This document shows, one piece after another, positions 21,511 through 33,273 of a stretch of 64,000 nt of DNA. Source of the DNA: Siphonodentalium dalli (lineage: Eukaryota; Mollusca; Scaphopoda; Gadilida; Siphonodentaliidae); NCBI GenBank assembly GCA_032622095.1, contig CP136061.1, positions 230,452,944 through 230,516,943 on the forward strand, given 5' to 3'. Numbering within the stretch: the first letter of the stretch is position 1; each line of letters begins with the position of its first letter. The position numbers and the translations under genes are program-made. Below the pieces are notes generated by a model that was given only the letters and a program-made list of their open reading frames with translations, had not been told where the DNA came from and ran no database searches.

Positions 21511-24500
21511 TTATTCAATGTCCATTTGTGTTTCGTTATTGTCCGACGAAATCCTTACCTCATTTTCCCTAATGGTATTGCCACATGTATCAGTCGGACC
21601 ACATGTACATAGGTCAATGCATGGAAGATTATTCTGAAAGCATGTACAGCTTGTTTTGAAATTATTGTGTTTACTGCACACACATACAAGATTTGCAATT
21701 ATTTCTGAAACAGTCGGTCCTTGAAAATACACAGGCATTAACCCATGATCACTTTCCTGCCACCCATATTCAATAGCATTGCCTAATCGAGGTTTTGCTG
21801 ATCTTTCCGACGTCCACACCCTGGTCTGATACTTTGCCCGCAAAACATGCTGTTGAAAACTTGTCTCGCATGGAGGAATTCTCGAATGTTGACGCCTTGA
21901 TACACGACAGTTTTTATGCATCAAATTCAAGGAGTCGTGTTCCTCGCTACCAATCCCTTTCGGGTCATACAGACACGCCACGAAATGTCGCGCAAACGCT
22001 GTACCATTCTCTGCTTCATCTGTGGCTGCACCCAAAAGCACAAGGTCACTGAAGTATTCAAGGTTGGCGAGAAATATCTTCAGAGCAGTTTTTTTACCAC
22101 TTCCATAGATGGGAGATGTTGTTTCACAACCGGAGAGAGCATGCATCGCTAAAAGATTATCGCAACACAATTTTCCTAATTTCAATGCAGTGCTGTGTAT
22201 TGCTATGTAACAATGCTTCTCTCCAATGCCAGTTTCGAACCATAATTATGAGACATTGCTAAAGTGATGAAAGAAATGCATAGAAAGAACAAACACATCG
22301 GGGTCCGGTGATTTTATTGTGATCATTCGCTTGGTAGTTGGAGAAAAGATTCCATGGTCAACATATTCGGCACATTGGATCATTCTCGGGTCGGCTTCTT
22401 TGTGTGTGCATTCCAGGGATTGGACACTATGGGCACCCGTAGAGGTCACCACCATGGTCAACTTTCCATCTTTAAATCCCACCGATAGAAATATCTGCTT
22501 GTGTTGGGTCATCAGATCGGGTGCATTGTCTGTAATATACTTGCATATATACCCGACCAAGGCGGCTTTATTCTGAGAAGAACCAAGAAATATCCTCCAG
22601 TTGGGAATCTCACAACCACCAATGACATCACATTCTGCTTCTTTTGTATACTGCGTACGGCGGTTCCTTTCCTGGGTCTTCGTTGATTGTTCGATATCGT
22701 ATCTGTCAAAAACATCAATTACAGTGTCCGATATATTTAAGCACTTGATTAAGTGTAAATAGTTTTTTGCCAAGTCTGAAAATGTTCTGTAATTATTGCC
22801 GTTGATTGGCTGAATAACAGCCATCCCATATCGGATATAAACGGACAGAGATGCAGCATGCGGATGTAGTTTATCGGTATGCAGATTATCTCACCCGAAG
22901 TTTGTGCAGTAAATCTGACTTCTTGCACTTATACATAGAACCATCATCGTGGAACAACGATGCTGGGACAGCACCGATCGGATAGCTCAATACGGTTTCC
23001 AGTCTCATATTCCTTGAAGATGTCAATGCTAGGACACGCTGGAAAATCAGTTCTGATGCCATCTGCGCACTCTTTAAATCTCCACCAACATTAATTTTAG
23101 TTGTCTTGTTCATAGGTTCGAATGTCTGGAGTTTTGTTTTTGTGATCGGTTTATAGAAACTATCTTTTTCTGTTTCATCTGCAGAAAGTGCCTTTTTAAT
23201 AAAATCGTTCATTTTGTCCCGGCCTTTGCTGACCGAATTCAGCAGACAATCCTGGACTTCTTTTGTCGCATGAAGACCCGACGATATGTTAATCAGAAGT
23301 TCTGGGTGGTTTTCTGCATCAACATCAATCAGATTTATATTATGCCTCACATGGTCGACAATCTTCATGACATGGGATTCGTCTTGCTCCATCATGGACG
23401 GTTTCATCTGCTCGTGGACCTTTGTTCCATCATTATCATCGTTTATGCCACATCTATTCCGCATAGCGGCAGCATATGACCTCATTATATGACGAGTGAG
23501 CATCCATCGCAAGAGAGCGGGCTTCTTTCTGGTCAAACCGACGATACCGCTGTTACTTTTGGAATCGCGAATAACAGTTCTTTCTGTTGCCATATCAGTC
23601 CACGTGCTATTAAATGCATCAGGAATAGCCCTAAAAACGAACTGACCATCCGCAAAGGCTGTATGGACTTCATCTGGCAATTCAAGCATTTCAAGCAAGT
23701 ATACTGGTACCTAACGAAAATAACTAATTATGTTGGCTGCAAAGAAGTATGGGAGCATACTAGCTTGTGTCGTTACATGCATCCTCCAGTCAGCTGTCCG
23801 CTCTGCTCGTATGTTGTTCAGAAGAATTTGCACTGCATCAAGAAACATCGTTCCAGTAAGAGAACGTTTGCGATTTCTCAGAAGCATATTTGTTGAATAC
23901 AACAAGTAGGGGGTTATGTTATTTGTGATGAGTATTTCGAGGTCATGCAAGACGTTTTCGATGTCGCCCTTGTCTAACTGACGTGTTAAACTTTCCCAAA
24001 ACGTTACTGGAATATGTTCAATCAGGTCGGAATTAAAGGTACGGTTGGCCTTGGCGGTGGGTATACTATGAAAATATTTCCACCCGTCAAAAACCGCCAC
24101 AAACAGAAAGAACAACAAAATGTAGACATACTTTGTCCGTATACAAATAAGAAATATCGCATAAACAGTATGTTATTGTCATATATTTGACCATTGTTAT
24201 GTAAACAAAAGCATAACAAGTTACTTTTCTGGTGTTTGTTTATATTATGATGGTAAACATAAAGAGCGTTCTTTGTTGGTGAATTCCTGATATGGATCGA
24301 ATAAAGAGCGTTTATGCCATTTGTGTGTGATTAGCCAGCAGCATTGTGCTGTCTTCTGTGACACAATTAGGCTCTTGTTTAGGTAAAATATAGTAAATCT
24401 TTATGATAACATGATGTTTACGCGATGGTCATGGTATATATGAACGAAACTGTATGCGTTTTACTGTTTTTATGTTTACGGTGATTGGAACAAATATGAA

Positions 24501-26988
24501 TATTTTGGACAACTAAGGCCTCACGTGCCTTTAAGCCAATCAATGAAAGACTGAACATACAGTCGCATCATGGCTTCATATACCAAAGTGAGGCCACGGA
24601 CGGCTCGGTGAAATTGTTTTCCTGTCAACATCTGATCAGCGGTTGCTCCTGCATATACATCTGAGTCCACTAGGATGTCACGTAGTCCGCCATCACCCCA
24701 CAGCTTTCCAATTGATGCAATGAAGATGGATAACTCATGGAATCCACCCAAGCGAACTGTGTAATCTTTGAATTGTTCTGGCATCAACCACTTTGCCTGC
24801 TGCGCAATCGCGTATAATTGATGGTCCATTGTTTGCACAGAGTACGTTTGACCGAAAGCGACAGCGGTTTCCTTACATTGCAACATTGATGTGTATACCG
24901 TTGTCATATCAGCAGGCTTAGCATCGATAACAGGACCATATGCCACAGCAGTGAAATTGTTCGATGATATTAAATGTTGACAATTGAATCCAGTCCAAAA
25001 CGGAACAGTTTGATTATTTTATTTTCCATGTCTGAGGTGTCTGGGCACTGGGAGAACATTCTGATACAGCAACCGGAGCATCACCCATGTAACATCTCTG
25101 GCATTGAGTCCATATGTTGTCTCTTCTTTCATGCTTTCAATCTTTGCAAGTGCATCTTTGTACCTGTAAGTAAGTTGAACATTCAAATAACAGACATATT
25201 GAGTATATCACAAATAAATATCAGATAAGTATGTGGAAATATTTATTTTGATTACATCTTATAAAAATTAGTCTTTGTGCCAAACAAAGCGACCGATTGA
25301 ATCACAGACAACAATTCATATTTCAAGTTATATCCACTCCAATAAAGTGGTGTTAGCCAAGATTATGCTACTTACAATTGACATCACATATGGTTCGAGA
25401 CACACGAGGGGCATACAAAAGATGATTGCGCACTGGCTGAAACGTGCTATATACAACAATTTCGTTCGAAACCAATTCTCTGATAAACTAAACTAATGTG
25501 CAAATTACAATAACACCATGCGAGTACATTCCAATGTACTCAAGACGACGGTGAACTAAATTTAATGTAATGTAATTATACATGTTTTACCCACCTTATA
25601 GGTTCAGGTTTGTGTTGCGGTTTCTGGAACGTCCTACATTGCATCAATGACTCTGCCACAGGAGATATGGCCAGTGATTTGTGTTTTCCCTCCGGTATTG
25701 GTGAACTGTGATCCAATGTGTGGTTCTGACGTTGGTATATAACTCGCACCATCGAATGAAAAGTATTCTTTCCATCAATCGTCTCTGAGTTGATATCAAT
25801 GTTATCATTTCCTTCGTGTATGAAGCACCCACCTTCTGCAACATTTTCCATAGCGCTTGGTACATCTACACCATTCTCCATTTTGACCAACTCTTCCTGT
25901 GCAACACTTGTCATAAACTTCCTAAGTTCGTCGTATGGTATGCAATGTCCCATTGCGTTTAATATGTCTATAGTGTGTCTAAATCCATTATCATGATGGA
26001 GTTGGACGACTAAACATACTTGCAACGGCATGAACTTGTGTCCATTGTTGAACATGATACCTTCACAAATTTCTAAGCACATTCTAAGAATACTATTCGT
26101 AGGAGTGTAGTCGCCATTATGAGCATTATGTGCCTTTGAGTCAATCAACCATAGGATGCGCATTTTCAGCGAATGTGGTATTCTGTTCTCCGATTCAGAT
26201 AGCGAAAGTTGACTGGGCAACGGGTATATATCTTCTGGGAATTGAAACCCAATCATTTCTACTTTTTTTTGTTTGGCAACAGCATGGATCTGACTATCAG
26301 TACTAACTGAAGTTATAACACTACCAGTGGGCAATTCTTCTGACGATGCACATTCTCTATCCTGTTTTTCATTCAGTTTGATCACAGTTTTCATGGCATC
26401 ACCAATTCTTATACGACTATTGAAAACTATATTAGAGCGACCTTGTCCATTCTGGGGTTGAACAGTTATCAAAGTTCCAAAGTGCCTTTGTAAACGATTT
26501 TGTAGTTTGGATGGGTTATAATCTGCCGAGTCTTCTGGCAACAAAAGCAAGAACTGGCGATACAAATCAGCCAGCAGAATAGCTGTGTTCTCCACCAAAA
26601 CAACATTTTCGACACGTTCCACCACTTTGTCAAATGCTAGGTCGTGAGCAGTTTTCTCCTTTTGAATTCGTGTGTTCGCTGCTAAATTTCGTTTCCCTGT
26701 ATATGACGACATACAAACATGGTACAAAGCCTTCCTTTTCAAGAAATCATCTATCTGCAATCTATTTATCATAATTTTGTCATTTCTGCACTTCGCCGAT
26801 GATAGCAATGTCTCCAATCGCTCTATGGTAGTTATTTCATGCAGTCGTTTATCTTTTTTGTGAGAAGCTTTGTTGCATAAAACACAGTTCGACCAATCAA
26901 AGTCATTAGTTGTCTTCTCCAGCGCTTCGTCCGTTTCAGTCCGCATTCGTTTTGCAGAAGACGGTTGCATTGATTCCATTTCTGCCAT
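21511..26988 (-). pseudogene. XPG/FEN-like nuclease plus transposase-like gene (AcademX-like), decayed
   Basis: Exon 1 (26988-25595) starts ATG GCA GAA and holds a Cys finger (C35, C38, then ALYHVC near residue 94). A clean intron (GTGGGT donor 25594, TTACTTACAG acceptor 25164) joins in phase 2 to exon 2 (25163-21511), giving PIRYKDALAK. Exon 2 encodes VPFWTGFN, LGGFHELSIFIASIG, TGKQFHRAVRG, VPVYLLEMLELP, YPIGAVPASLFHDDG, then a nuclease core with KEADPRMIQ, SPDPDVFVL and LSGCETTSPIYGSG (XPG acidic boxes and helix-hairpin glycines), and a Cys-rich tail (CVCSK...CTCFQ...CTCG). Breaks: stops at 25021-25019, 23713-23711 and 22248-22246, a frameshift near 22880, and a family A insertion. The first metal-binding Asp expected before GMAVIQ is Tyr. 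Family identity is by motif memory. Confidence 0.75.
24033..24534 (-). mobile_element. TTAA element family A, copy 3, inserted in the nuclease/transposase exon
   Basis: Complete and inverted relative to copy 2, with TTAA at 24033-24036 and 24531-24534. It interrupts the coding exon: upstream the frame reads ...SFIDWL, downstream ...NSDLIEHIPV. Deleting the element plus one TTAA gives DWLNSDLIE with no frame change, so the insertion site is exact. Inserted as it stands, it ends the frame with KGT-stop four codons inside. Confidence 0.93.
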
Positions 26989-27269
26989 TGCCCTATACCA
27001 AGTTATGCAACTGAAAATATATAAGAATACTTATACATATACGGTTGAACAAAATGTTCCAACATTCAGGTTATAGAACAAATATTACACCTTTTTTCAG
27101 AATTTTTTCAAACAAACAGATTTAGCTAACAGTGTCACGCACGACTTCATTCAGTTATCCTAATCAAAATCAAGCTAAACTCCCGATAGTACCATCCGCT
27201 TCATGCAGACCAATACTTATCTTTATCAAGCTAAGCCACTACACAGATATACAACTAATTCAGTTTTTA

Positions 27270-28365
27270 AAATGTGCAGCGCTTCTCGTTTAGACGCATG
27301 CCAGTTGGTATCTTCAATCATAACCAAGTACAACATGAAACTTATGTCATTTTGAGATTATTCAATAAACTAAACAAATTACGATTTAAAATTCAGTCAT
27401 CGCTTTCCATTAAGACGCAGGCATTTTCAATAAATAAAGTACAATTTGAAAATTGGGCAGCCGGTTAGTAGGTGTTTTCAATACACAGAGTACAATTTGA
27501 AAATTGTGCAGCGCTTCCCGTTAGGTGCAGGCCAGTAGGCGTTTTCAATTAAACAAAGCATAATTTGAAAATTGGACAGTGCTTCCCATTAGGCGCAGGC
27601 CAGTAGGAGTTTTCAATAAACACAGTACAATTTAAAAATTGGGCAGCGCTTCCGTTAGGCGCAGGCCAGTAGGCATTTTCATTAAACACGCAAAGTACAA
27701 TTTGAAAATTCGACAGCGCTTCCCGTTAGGCGCAGGGGCACAATTTGAAAAATGGGCCGTTAGGCGCATGTCATCAGGCGTTTTCAACAAAGAACAAATT
27801 GAAAATTGGTCAGCGCTTTCCCGTTATGCGCAGGCCAGTAGTTTTCAATAAACAAAGCACAATTGAAAATTGGGCAGCGCTTCCCGTTAGGCGCAGGCCA
27901 GTAGGCATTTTCATTAAACACGCAAAGTACAATTTGAAAATTCGACAGCGCTTCCCGTTAGGCGCAGGGGCACAATTTGAAAAATGGGCCGTTAGGCGCA
28001 TGTCATCAGGCGTTTTCAACAAAGAACAAATTGAAAATTGGTCAGCGCTTTCCCGTTATGCGCAGGCCAGTAGTTTTCAATAAACACAATACCATGCTTT
28101 TGAAAATTGGGCAGCGCTTCCGTTATGCGCAGGCCAGTAGGCGTTTTCAATAAACACGCAAAGTACAATTTGAAAATTGGACAGCGCTTCCTGTTAGGCG
28201 CAAGCCACTAGATGTTTTAAATAAACAAAGTACAACTTGAAAATTTTGCAACGCTTCCCGTTAGGCGCAGGTCAGTAAGCATTTTCAATAAACAAAGCAC
28301 AATTCGAAAATTAGGCAGCGATTCCCATTAGGCATTACAGGCGTTAGGCGTTTTCAATAATTAAA
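27270..28365. repeat. Minisatellite, ~66-bp unit, upstream of the nuclease gene
   Basis: About 16 units carry AATTTGAAAATTGGGCAGCG, CTTCCCGTTAGGCGCAGGCC and AGTAGGCGTTTTCAATAAAC in turn, with indels. A block of about 210 bp at 27650-27850 is repeated almost exactly at 27885-28080, showing a recent higher-order duplication. Frames of 64-112 codons here are by-products of the repeat. It lies 280 bp upstream of the ATG at 26988 and could be a subterminal array of that transposon, though this is inference. Confidence 0.85.
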
Positions 28366-29204
28366 TTTCATATATATCCAGTGCTGACTGCTATAAAATG
28401 TTATATAGACATGGCAAATACTATTTAGATTGCAGGTTATGATAAACTAATTACCTTCTTAAAAGCAGCCATCCTCCTTTCTCTCAGCCGAAAAGTCCCA
28501 TTAAAACAACTCTCATTATTGATACTTCATATAGTTAATACACCATCCGGTTTCACAAGGTTGGTTGAACCACCATGTGATGTCATGACGTTGCCAACGT
28601 CATGACATTAACACAAACCCCCCCCCCCCCACAAAAAACCCCACACATCCCATTCTGTCATAGCTGTGCATTCAAATAACATGATATTCGCATGGATAAA
28701 TGTTCATTCTTAAATAGAACTGCGATTCCAATGTTCACCAATTTCCAATAAAAAAACACTTAAATCACATCAAACTGATGAACATTTTCAGAAAAAATAC
28801 ATTCAAAAAGAGAAGTGACTAAGTCCGAATGCACAGGGTAGTTTGGACAATGAGCCTGTCGTAACCCAACACACATTTGCTCCTCATTCCAGTGGAACAG
28901 TGTAACACAAACTGTATTTTATCGTGATAGTGGCTACAATTATTGTCAATTTTATGAAAGTAGGATCATCTTTTCGGAGGCAGTTTCCATGTTACCACAC
29001 CACTTTCAAATTTTTGACAGGACATATCTTGTAGCATATAACCTAACCTTTCATATGATTTATAAAAATTGCTTAAGTACCATAGGTATATTAAACTCCT
29101 TAAATATGGCCATTTTGTGGTCCTGGCCGCTCACCTACTACACACGAACCTGTGGAGAACAATTAAATTGTCTTTGTATATGTACCCAGGGATGTGGGGG
29201 GAGT
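28366..29204. other. Intergenic interval
   Basis: No gene seen. A perfect palindrome, ATGTCATGACGTTG paired with its complement, lies around 28579-28609 and contains two TGACGT half-sites. A run of C lies at 28618-28630. Confidence 0.5.
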
Positions 29205-29245
29205 TCCTGGTTTAAGTTAAGCTGTCTGGCTGATTTCACGTAAGG
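29205..29245 (-). pseudogene. Third, decayed copy of the duplicated small exon
   Basis: Read on the minus strand, CCTTACGTGAAATCAGCCAG resembles the start of the two better exons at 29612 and 30542. The acceptor AG is now AT, and an in-frame stop follows within about ten codons. It looks like an exon that has lost its splice site. Confidence 0.4.
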
Positions 29246-29516
29246 ATGAAAATAAGAAGCCACATACATGTATGGAAACTTGATTGTGTTGTTTGTATAA
29301 ACTTGGCATATCCTTCTAATATTCTTAAAGATGCCTTGTCAGATTTTATATCCTAAAATTAAAATCTGCTTGTTCTCTATACCAGAAAATAATTAGGGAA
29401 CCATATCGACTTTCAAAAGATTTATGATTAAGCGCAAATATGTGAAAAGGGCCTCCCATATAATGCATCTTTAAAATTAAAAACACATAGTCAATGAAAT
29501 TCATACCGAGACATAC

Positions 29517-29612
29517 CTGGTGTATCTGATACTGTTGTAGCCTCACTGCTGTTTGTGATACCGGTAGCAATCTGACTTCTTAGTTCAAGACACTGGCTAA
29601 TGTCACGTAAAG
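29517..29612 (-). CDS. Small duplicated exon of an unidentified gene
   Basis: The 96-bp exon lies between a TTGTTTTCAG acceptor and a CCAG|GTATGT donor. It encodes about 31 residues (LRDISQCLELRSQ... ending SDTP) and is phase 1 at both ends, so it can be duplicated or skipped without frame change. The segment is polar and Ser/Thr-rich at its C-terminal side, with no known domain. A second version lies at 30542-29946. I infer a minus-strand gene with a tandemly duplicated internal exon. The parent protein is unknown. Confidence 0.5.
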
Positions 29613-29945
29613 CTGAAAACAAGAAGCAACATAAATATGGATACTTGATTTAAAAAAAAAAAAAATTAAACATATCCCTTTAATATTATTAAAGGTGCTT
29701 GTCCGACTTGGCACCATAACGCCACAATCCGTATTTCATGTATATACACAAGATAATAATTAGATCAGAACTATGATATGATTGAATATATAAACTAGAC
29801 ATATCCCTTTAATATCTCCATTTCTACTGAGTTTTAAACATATCTTACCTCATATTTCCTGCAAAACAAATAAACAATTTTCTCATTACATATGTTTTAA
29901 AACATAAACTTTTATAAACACAATGAAATTCATACCGAGACATAC

Positions 29946-30542
29946 CTGGTGTATCTGACACAGTTGAACTCCACTGATGATGTGTGATACTGGTAGCTAT
30001 CTGATTTCTTTTAAAGGCACGTGAGGCCTTTGTTGTCGAAAATATTCATATTTGTTCCCATCACCGTAAACGGAAAAACATTAAAACGCATACAGTTTCG
30101 TTCATATATACCATGACCATCGCGTAAACAGCATGTTATCATAAAGACCTACTATGGTTTACCTAAGCAAGAGCCTGATTGTGTTACAGAAGACAGCAGA
30201 ATGCTACTGGCTAATCACACACAAATGGCATAAACGCTCTTTATTAGTTCCATATCAGGAATTGACCAACAAAGAACGCTCTTTATGTTTACCATCATAA
30301 TATAAACAAACACCAGAAAAGTAACCTTTTAAGCCTTTGTTTACATAACAATGGTCAAACATATGACAATAACATACTGTTTATGTGATATTTCTTATTT
30401 GTATACGGACAAAGTCTGTCTATATTTTGATGTTCTTTCTGTTTGTGGCGGTTTTTGACTGGTGGAAATATTTTCACAGGATACCCACCGCCAAGGCCAA
30501 CCGTATCTTTAAGTTCAGGAGACTGGCTAATAACATGTAATG
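29946..30542 (-). pseudogene. Second copy of the duplicated exon, split by a TTAA element
   Basis: The acceptor TTTTTTCCAG and donor CCAG|GTATGT frame a 99-bp exon once the family A element at 30011-30512 and one TTAA are removed. The restored exon is phase 1-1, three bases longer than its sister, and reads ...SQSPELKRNQIAT... through ...VSDTP. With the element present the exon is interrupted unless the element is spliced out or the exon skipped. Confidence 0.55.
30011..30512 (+). mobile_element. TTAA miniature element family A, copy 4
   Basis: Complete copy with TTAA at 30011-30014 and 30509-30512 and the family ends AAAGGCACGTGAGGCC and GGCCAACCGTATCTTTAA. The sister exon at 29573-29600 (CTTCTTAGTTCAAG) provides a paralogous empty site. 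Confidence 0.9.
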
Positions 30543-31445
30543 CTGGAAAAAAAGAAACAACATATATATGGATACTTCATTTTTTATACCCCCCATCGTG
30601 ACCAAATGAAATGGTGTGTATGCTGGAATACACGATTCCGTTCCCTGTCTGTTACATTGACCGTCCCTTGTAAAGACTTAGTGTATCCATGTTTCTGTCA
30701 CCCGAAAGTAGGAGATAATAAAGAGTGTTGTGATTGATTTCATCGTAATACTTATGGACCATATTATTACATTAATTTTTTTAGAACTTCCACTAGAAGC
30801 ACCCAACATGGAACAAATATAGACACATAATTATTTATCCCAGACCCAACTCTGTTAATAGACCTTGACAACTTTTAAATTAATTCTATATATTCATATA
30901 AATTCAAATGTTAAATGATATTAGGCCAACAACATATATATATACCTGTGTTTCTGGTGACATGCAAGAAAAAAAATAGGGGCGGGCGGGTGGCTTTTCA
31001 TTTTATTTTCAACTTTGCGCAAAATAAATATGAATACCCCCTCCCGGACCTCTCCTTGTTTGTAATGTAATATAAAATAATAAAACTAAGTACATAATAT
31101 TAGAATATACATGTAGTGTAATTTATTTTTTTATTGAATAAATAAATTTGATTCAGCTGTGACCTAACTGAAGTGTGGCAATTCTGGCATAATTTCCAGT
31201 TTAACAAAAACAGTACATGTGTCCTTTTTTCGGAAATGAATCAGCTTACAAGGAAAATAAAATCGGACGTGTACTAATTTTGCAAAATCAATCAAATGAA
31301 AACGGTTGGGGCGCCGTAATATATAGGGGCGGGTCACCAGAAATCATTTTTGTTTTATTATTTTGGCCTTATAAGTTATATCGACATAACCAAATACTGA
31401 ACTAGCCATTTAAAAAACCCACCCTAATATCAGTTAACCCCCCCC

Positions 31446-31484
<39 letters not shown>

Positions 31485-31681
31485 AACAGGACATTGGTTT
31501 AATATTCCTCGCACACCTCCCCTAAATGATTGATAATGTACTGAACTCTACTTCAACTACTTGTCTGACACTGACTGAACAGGTGAAGTGAAGGTGACAT
31601 GTTCATCATGTTGAGTCAAAAGTAGAAACCAATGACTGAATGAGACTTGAGTCAATGATTGTTGTCTAGTATAATCCTTAC
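30543..31681. other. Presumed intron of the unidentified gene
   Basis: AT-rich sequence without a recognisable exon. It contains a (CA)n microsatellite with a leading C-run at 31439-31482 and a G-rich patch near 30980. Frames here are under 66 codons. Confidence 0.45.
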
Positions 31682-31882
31682 CTGATTTTCTGAGAATTCA
31701 ATCTCATCTCAACGAAATTTCCATGTAGAGTAATTAATTTCCGGCCACAACTCCTGCATACTGCACACCCAACCGTTGTCCTCACGCCGAAAAGTTCTTT
31801 CAATGCTTGTGAAATTTCGGTTGTCAAACGCCGCTTTTCCTTCTTCAAATAATTTTTCGCACATATAAAACATTCATCAACA
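31682..31882 (-). CDS. Cys-rich (zinc-finger-like) exon of an unidentified gene
   Basis: The minus-strand exon ends at a strong donor (AAATCAG|GTAAGG, donor at 31681). It encodes about 66 residues with CFICAKN, then a basic stretch (LKKEKRRLTTEIS), then GCAVCRSCGRKL. The CxxC...CxxCxxC spacing suggests a zinc-binding fold like the N-terminal fingers of multicopy invertebrate proteins, possibly transposon-derived. No in-frame ATG lies inside it. An AG acceptor at 31884-31883 is my best 5' limit. Its phase 2 end does not fit directly to the phase 1 exons at 30542 and 29612, so at least one exon is missing between, or they are separate genes. Confidence 0.5.
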
Positions 31883-32009
31883 CTAACATTTCAATCGGAT
31901 AACATATTTGAAAGACACTGTGTAAAAACATCTATAAATACTAGGTAAAATGTGTAAAAAAAACAAGTAAAAATATTGAAAGGACTTCATCCAGGTGAGA
32001 AACACGGGC

Positions 32010-32085
32010 GCAGCCATTGCCATGAATGTTTGTTTACACAGCTGACAGTTGTGACGTAATAAGACATGACGTCGTACCTAAAAAT
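32010..32085 (-). promoter_or_regulatory. Possible promoter with two CRE-like sites
   Basis: Read on the minus strand, GACGTCATGTCTTATTACGTCA (32052-32073) carries CGTCA half-sites at both ends. About 30 bp further on comes ATGGCAATGGCTGCGCCCG at 32023-32005, in fair Kozak context. This would be a plausible 5' end for the minus-strand gene carrying the Cys-rich exon at 31882. There is no direct evidence of transcription. Confidence 0.3.
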
Positions 32086-32207
32086 AGTAGGGGCAGAATT
32101 CCGGCACCTAAGATGGTGGCACTTACTGGACTCTGACGGCGGAAGCGTTACGTCGTGGAGTTGGACGGAACAGTGAGCGGAGTGTCTGAGCCAGGTACGA
32201 GACTAAG

Positions 32208-32636
32208 TCCCAGTCTGCTGGTAAGTAAACCAGCTAAGATATTGGGATAGACAGATGTGTTTAGTCCCAGACCGATCACATTGACATCCCATAGTGGACG
32301 TTACGCGTTAGTCATTAGGTCACAAAAAAACACAAATGGATGTAATAAAATATCACAATTGCGTCCTAACAAATGTGTCATAATAAACAGGAATATTCTA
32401 TGCGTAATTTAACACGAAACTCAGATTATTATACATCATTATGACTCTTTCCGAAATATAGACCATCATGTAATGACTTGTTGGGTAACATCGAGTACAA
32501 GAGCCGACCAATCCCGCAACCAAGCGTAGGCGTAAAGTCCGCTATAGGATGCCAATGGGAGCGGTCTGGGACGTAAACACAACATTAATTTTGCCTATCC
32601 CAATATCTTAGCTGGTATACGTACCAGCAGACTGTG
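32208..32636. mobile_element. Miniature element with ~40-bp terminal inverted repeats
   Basis: CAGTCTGCTGGTAAGTAAAC...GATATTGGGATAG at 32210-32250 is matched inverted by CTATCCCAATATCTTAGCTG...ACCAGCAGACTG at 32597-32634. The ends start CAGTCTGCTGG. I cannot find a convincing target duplication, so the superfamily is open. Confidence 0.6.
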
Positions 32637-32725
32637 TTTTTGCAAATTGGTGGGATACGGTTATGTAGTATGCATGTTACAAGTTCAAATTGTTTGGTGA
32701 AATATTACAAATAGATCACGTCTTG

Positions 32726-32780
32726 CCGTTGACTACGAGGGTATAGTGCCCAGCGGAGACTATATCCACGTAGTCAACCA
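32726..32780. repeat. Short hairpin
   Basis: GTTGACTACGAGGGTATAGT at 32728-32747 pairs with ACTATATCCACGTAGTCAAC at 32759-32778, leaving an 11-base loop. It may be a very small foldback or a remnant. Confidence 0.5.
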
Positions 32781-33085
32781 TAAGCCATGCTCGATTATTA
32801 AATATATCACCATGTGTGCGCCAATGCGAATTTGATCATCACTTCAGATTTGCTATGTATGTGGAACACACACGTCAATTGGAGCGACGAAGAATTACAA
32901 TCACTTGGAAGAGAAGATACTTCCGTGCATACCATAAAGTAGTACATAGAGTGGCAGTGACACAGTCACATAATGTGAAGCTCAGCTTGGGCATTTCCTC
33001 TAAGGAAACACAGATACACACTTCACTTGAATGACTTGTGTTACACACATTCTGAACTTGTCTGTCAAGGAATAAAATCACCAAT

Positions 33086-33262
33086 ACCCTAACCCTTTCT
33101 ATACTAACTAAACTCACGAGTTCAGATAAATTCAACAATTTATTCCGCTCTTTTATTGTCTTGGTTTTCTGTCTGTCGTCTTGTATTACTGAACACCCTT
33201 CCAAATGAATAATAGACCGTTCCATTGTATACTTATATAACTGGATGGGAGAATTCAGTTGG
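33086..33262 (+). mobile_element. TTAA element family G, partial copy
   Basis: TAACCCTTTCTATACTAACT at the left and CCAAATGAATAATAGACCGTTCC then a GGGAGAATTCA end match the outer parts of the family G copies at 37238 and 48502. The terminal TTAAs are degraded. Confidence 0.5.
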
Positions 33263-33273
33263 TATAGCGATGA

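Noticed and set aside
27639-28083. Repetitive open frames of 70-112 codons
   Set aside because: They are translations of the 66-bp minisatellite. The frame changes between units.
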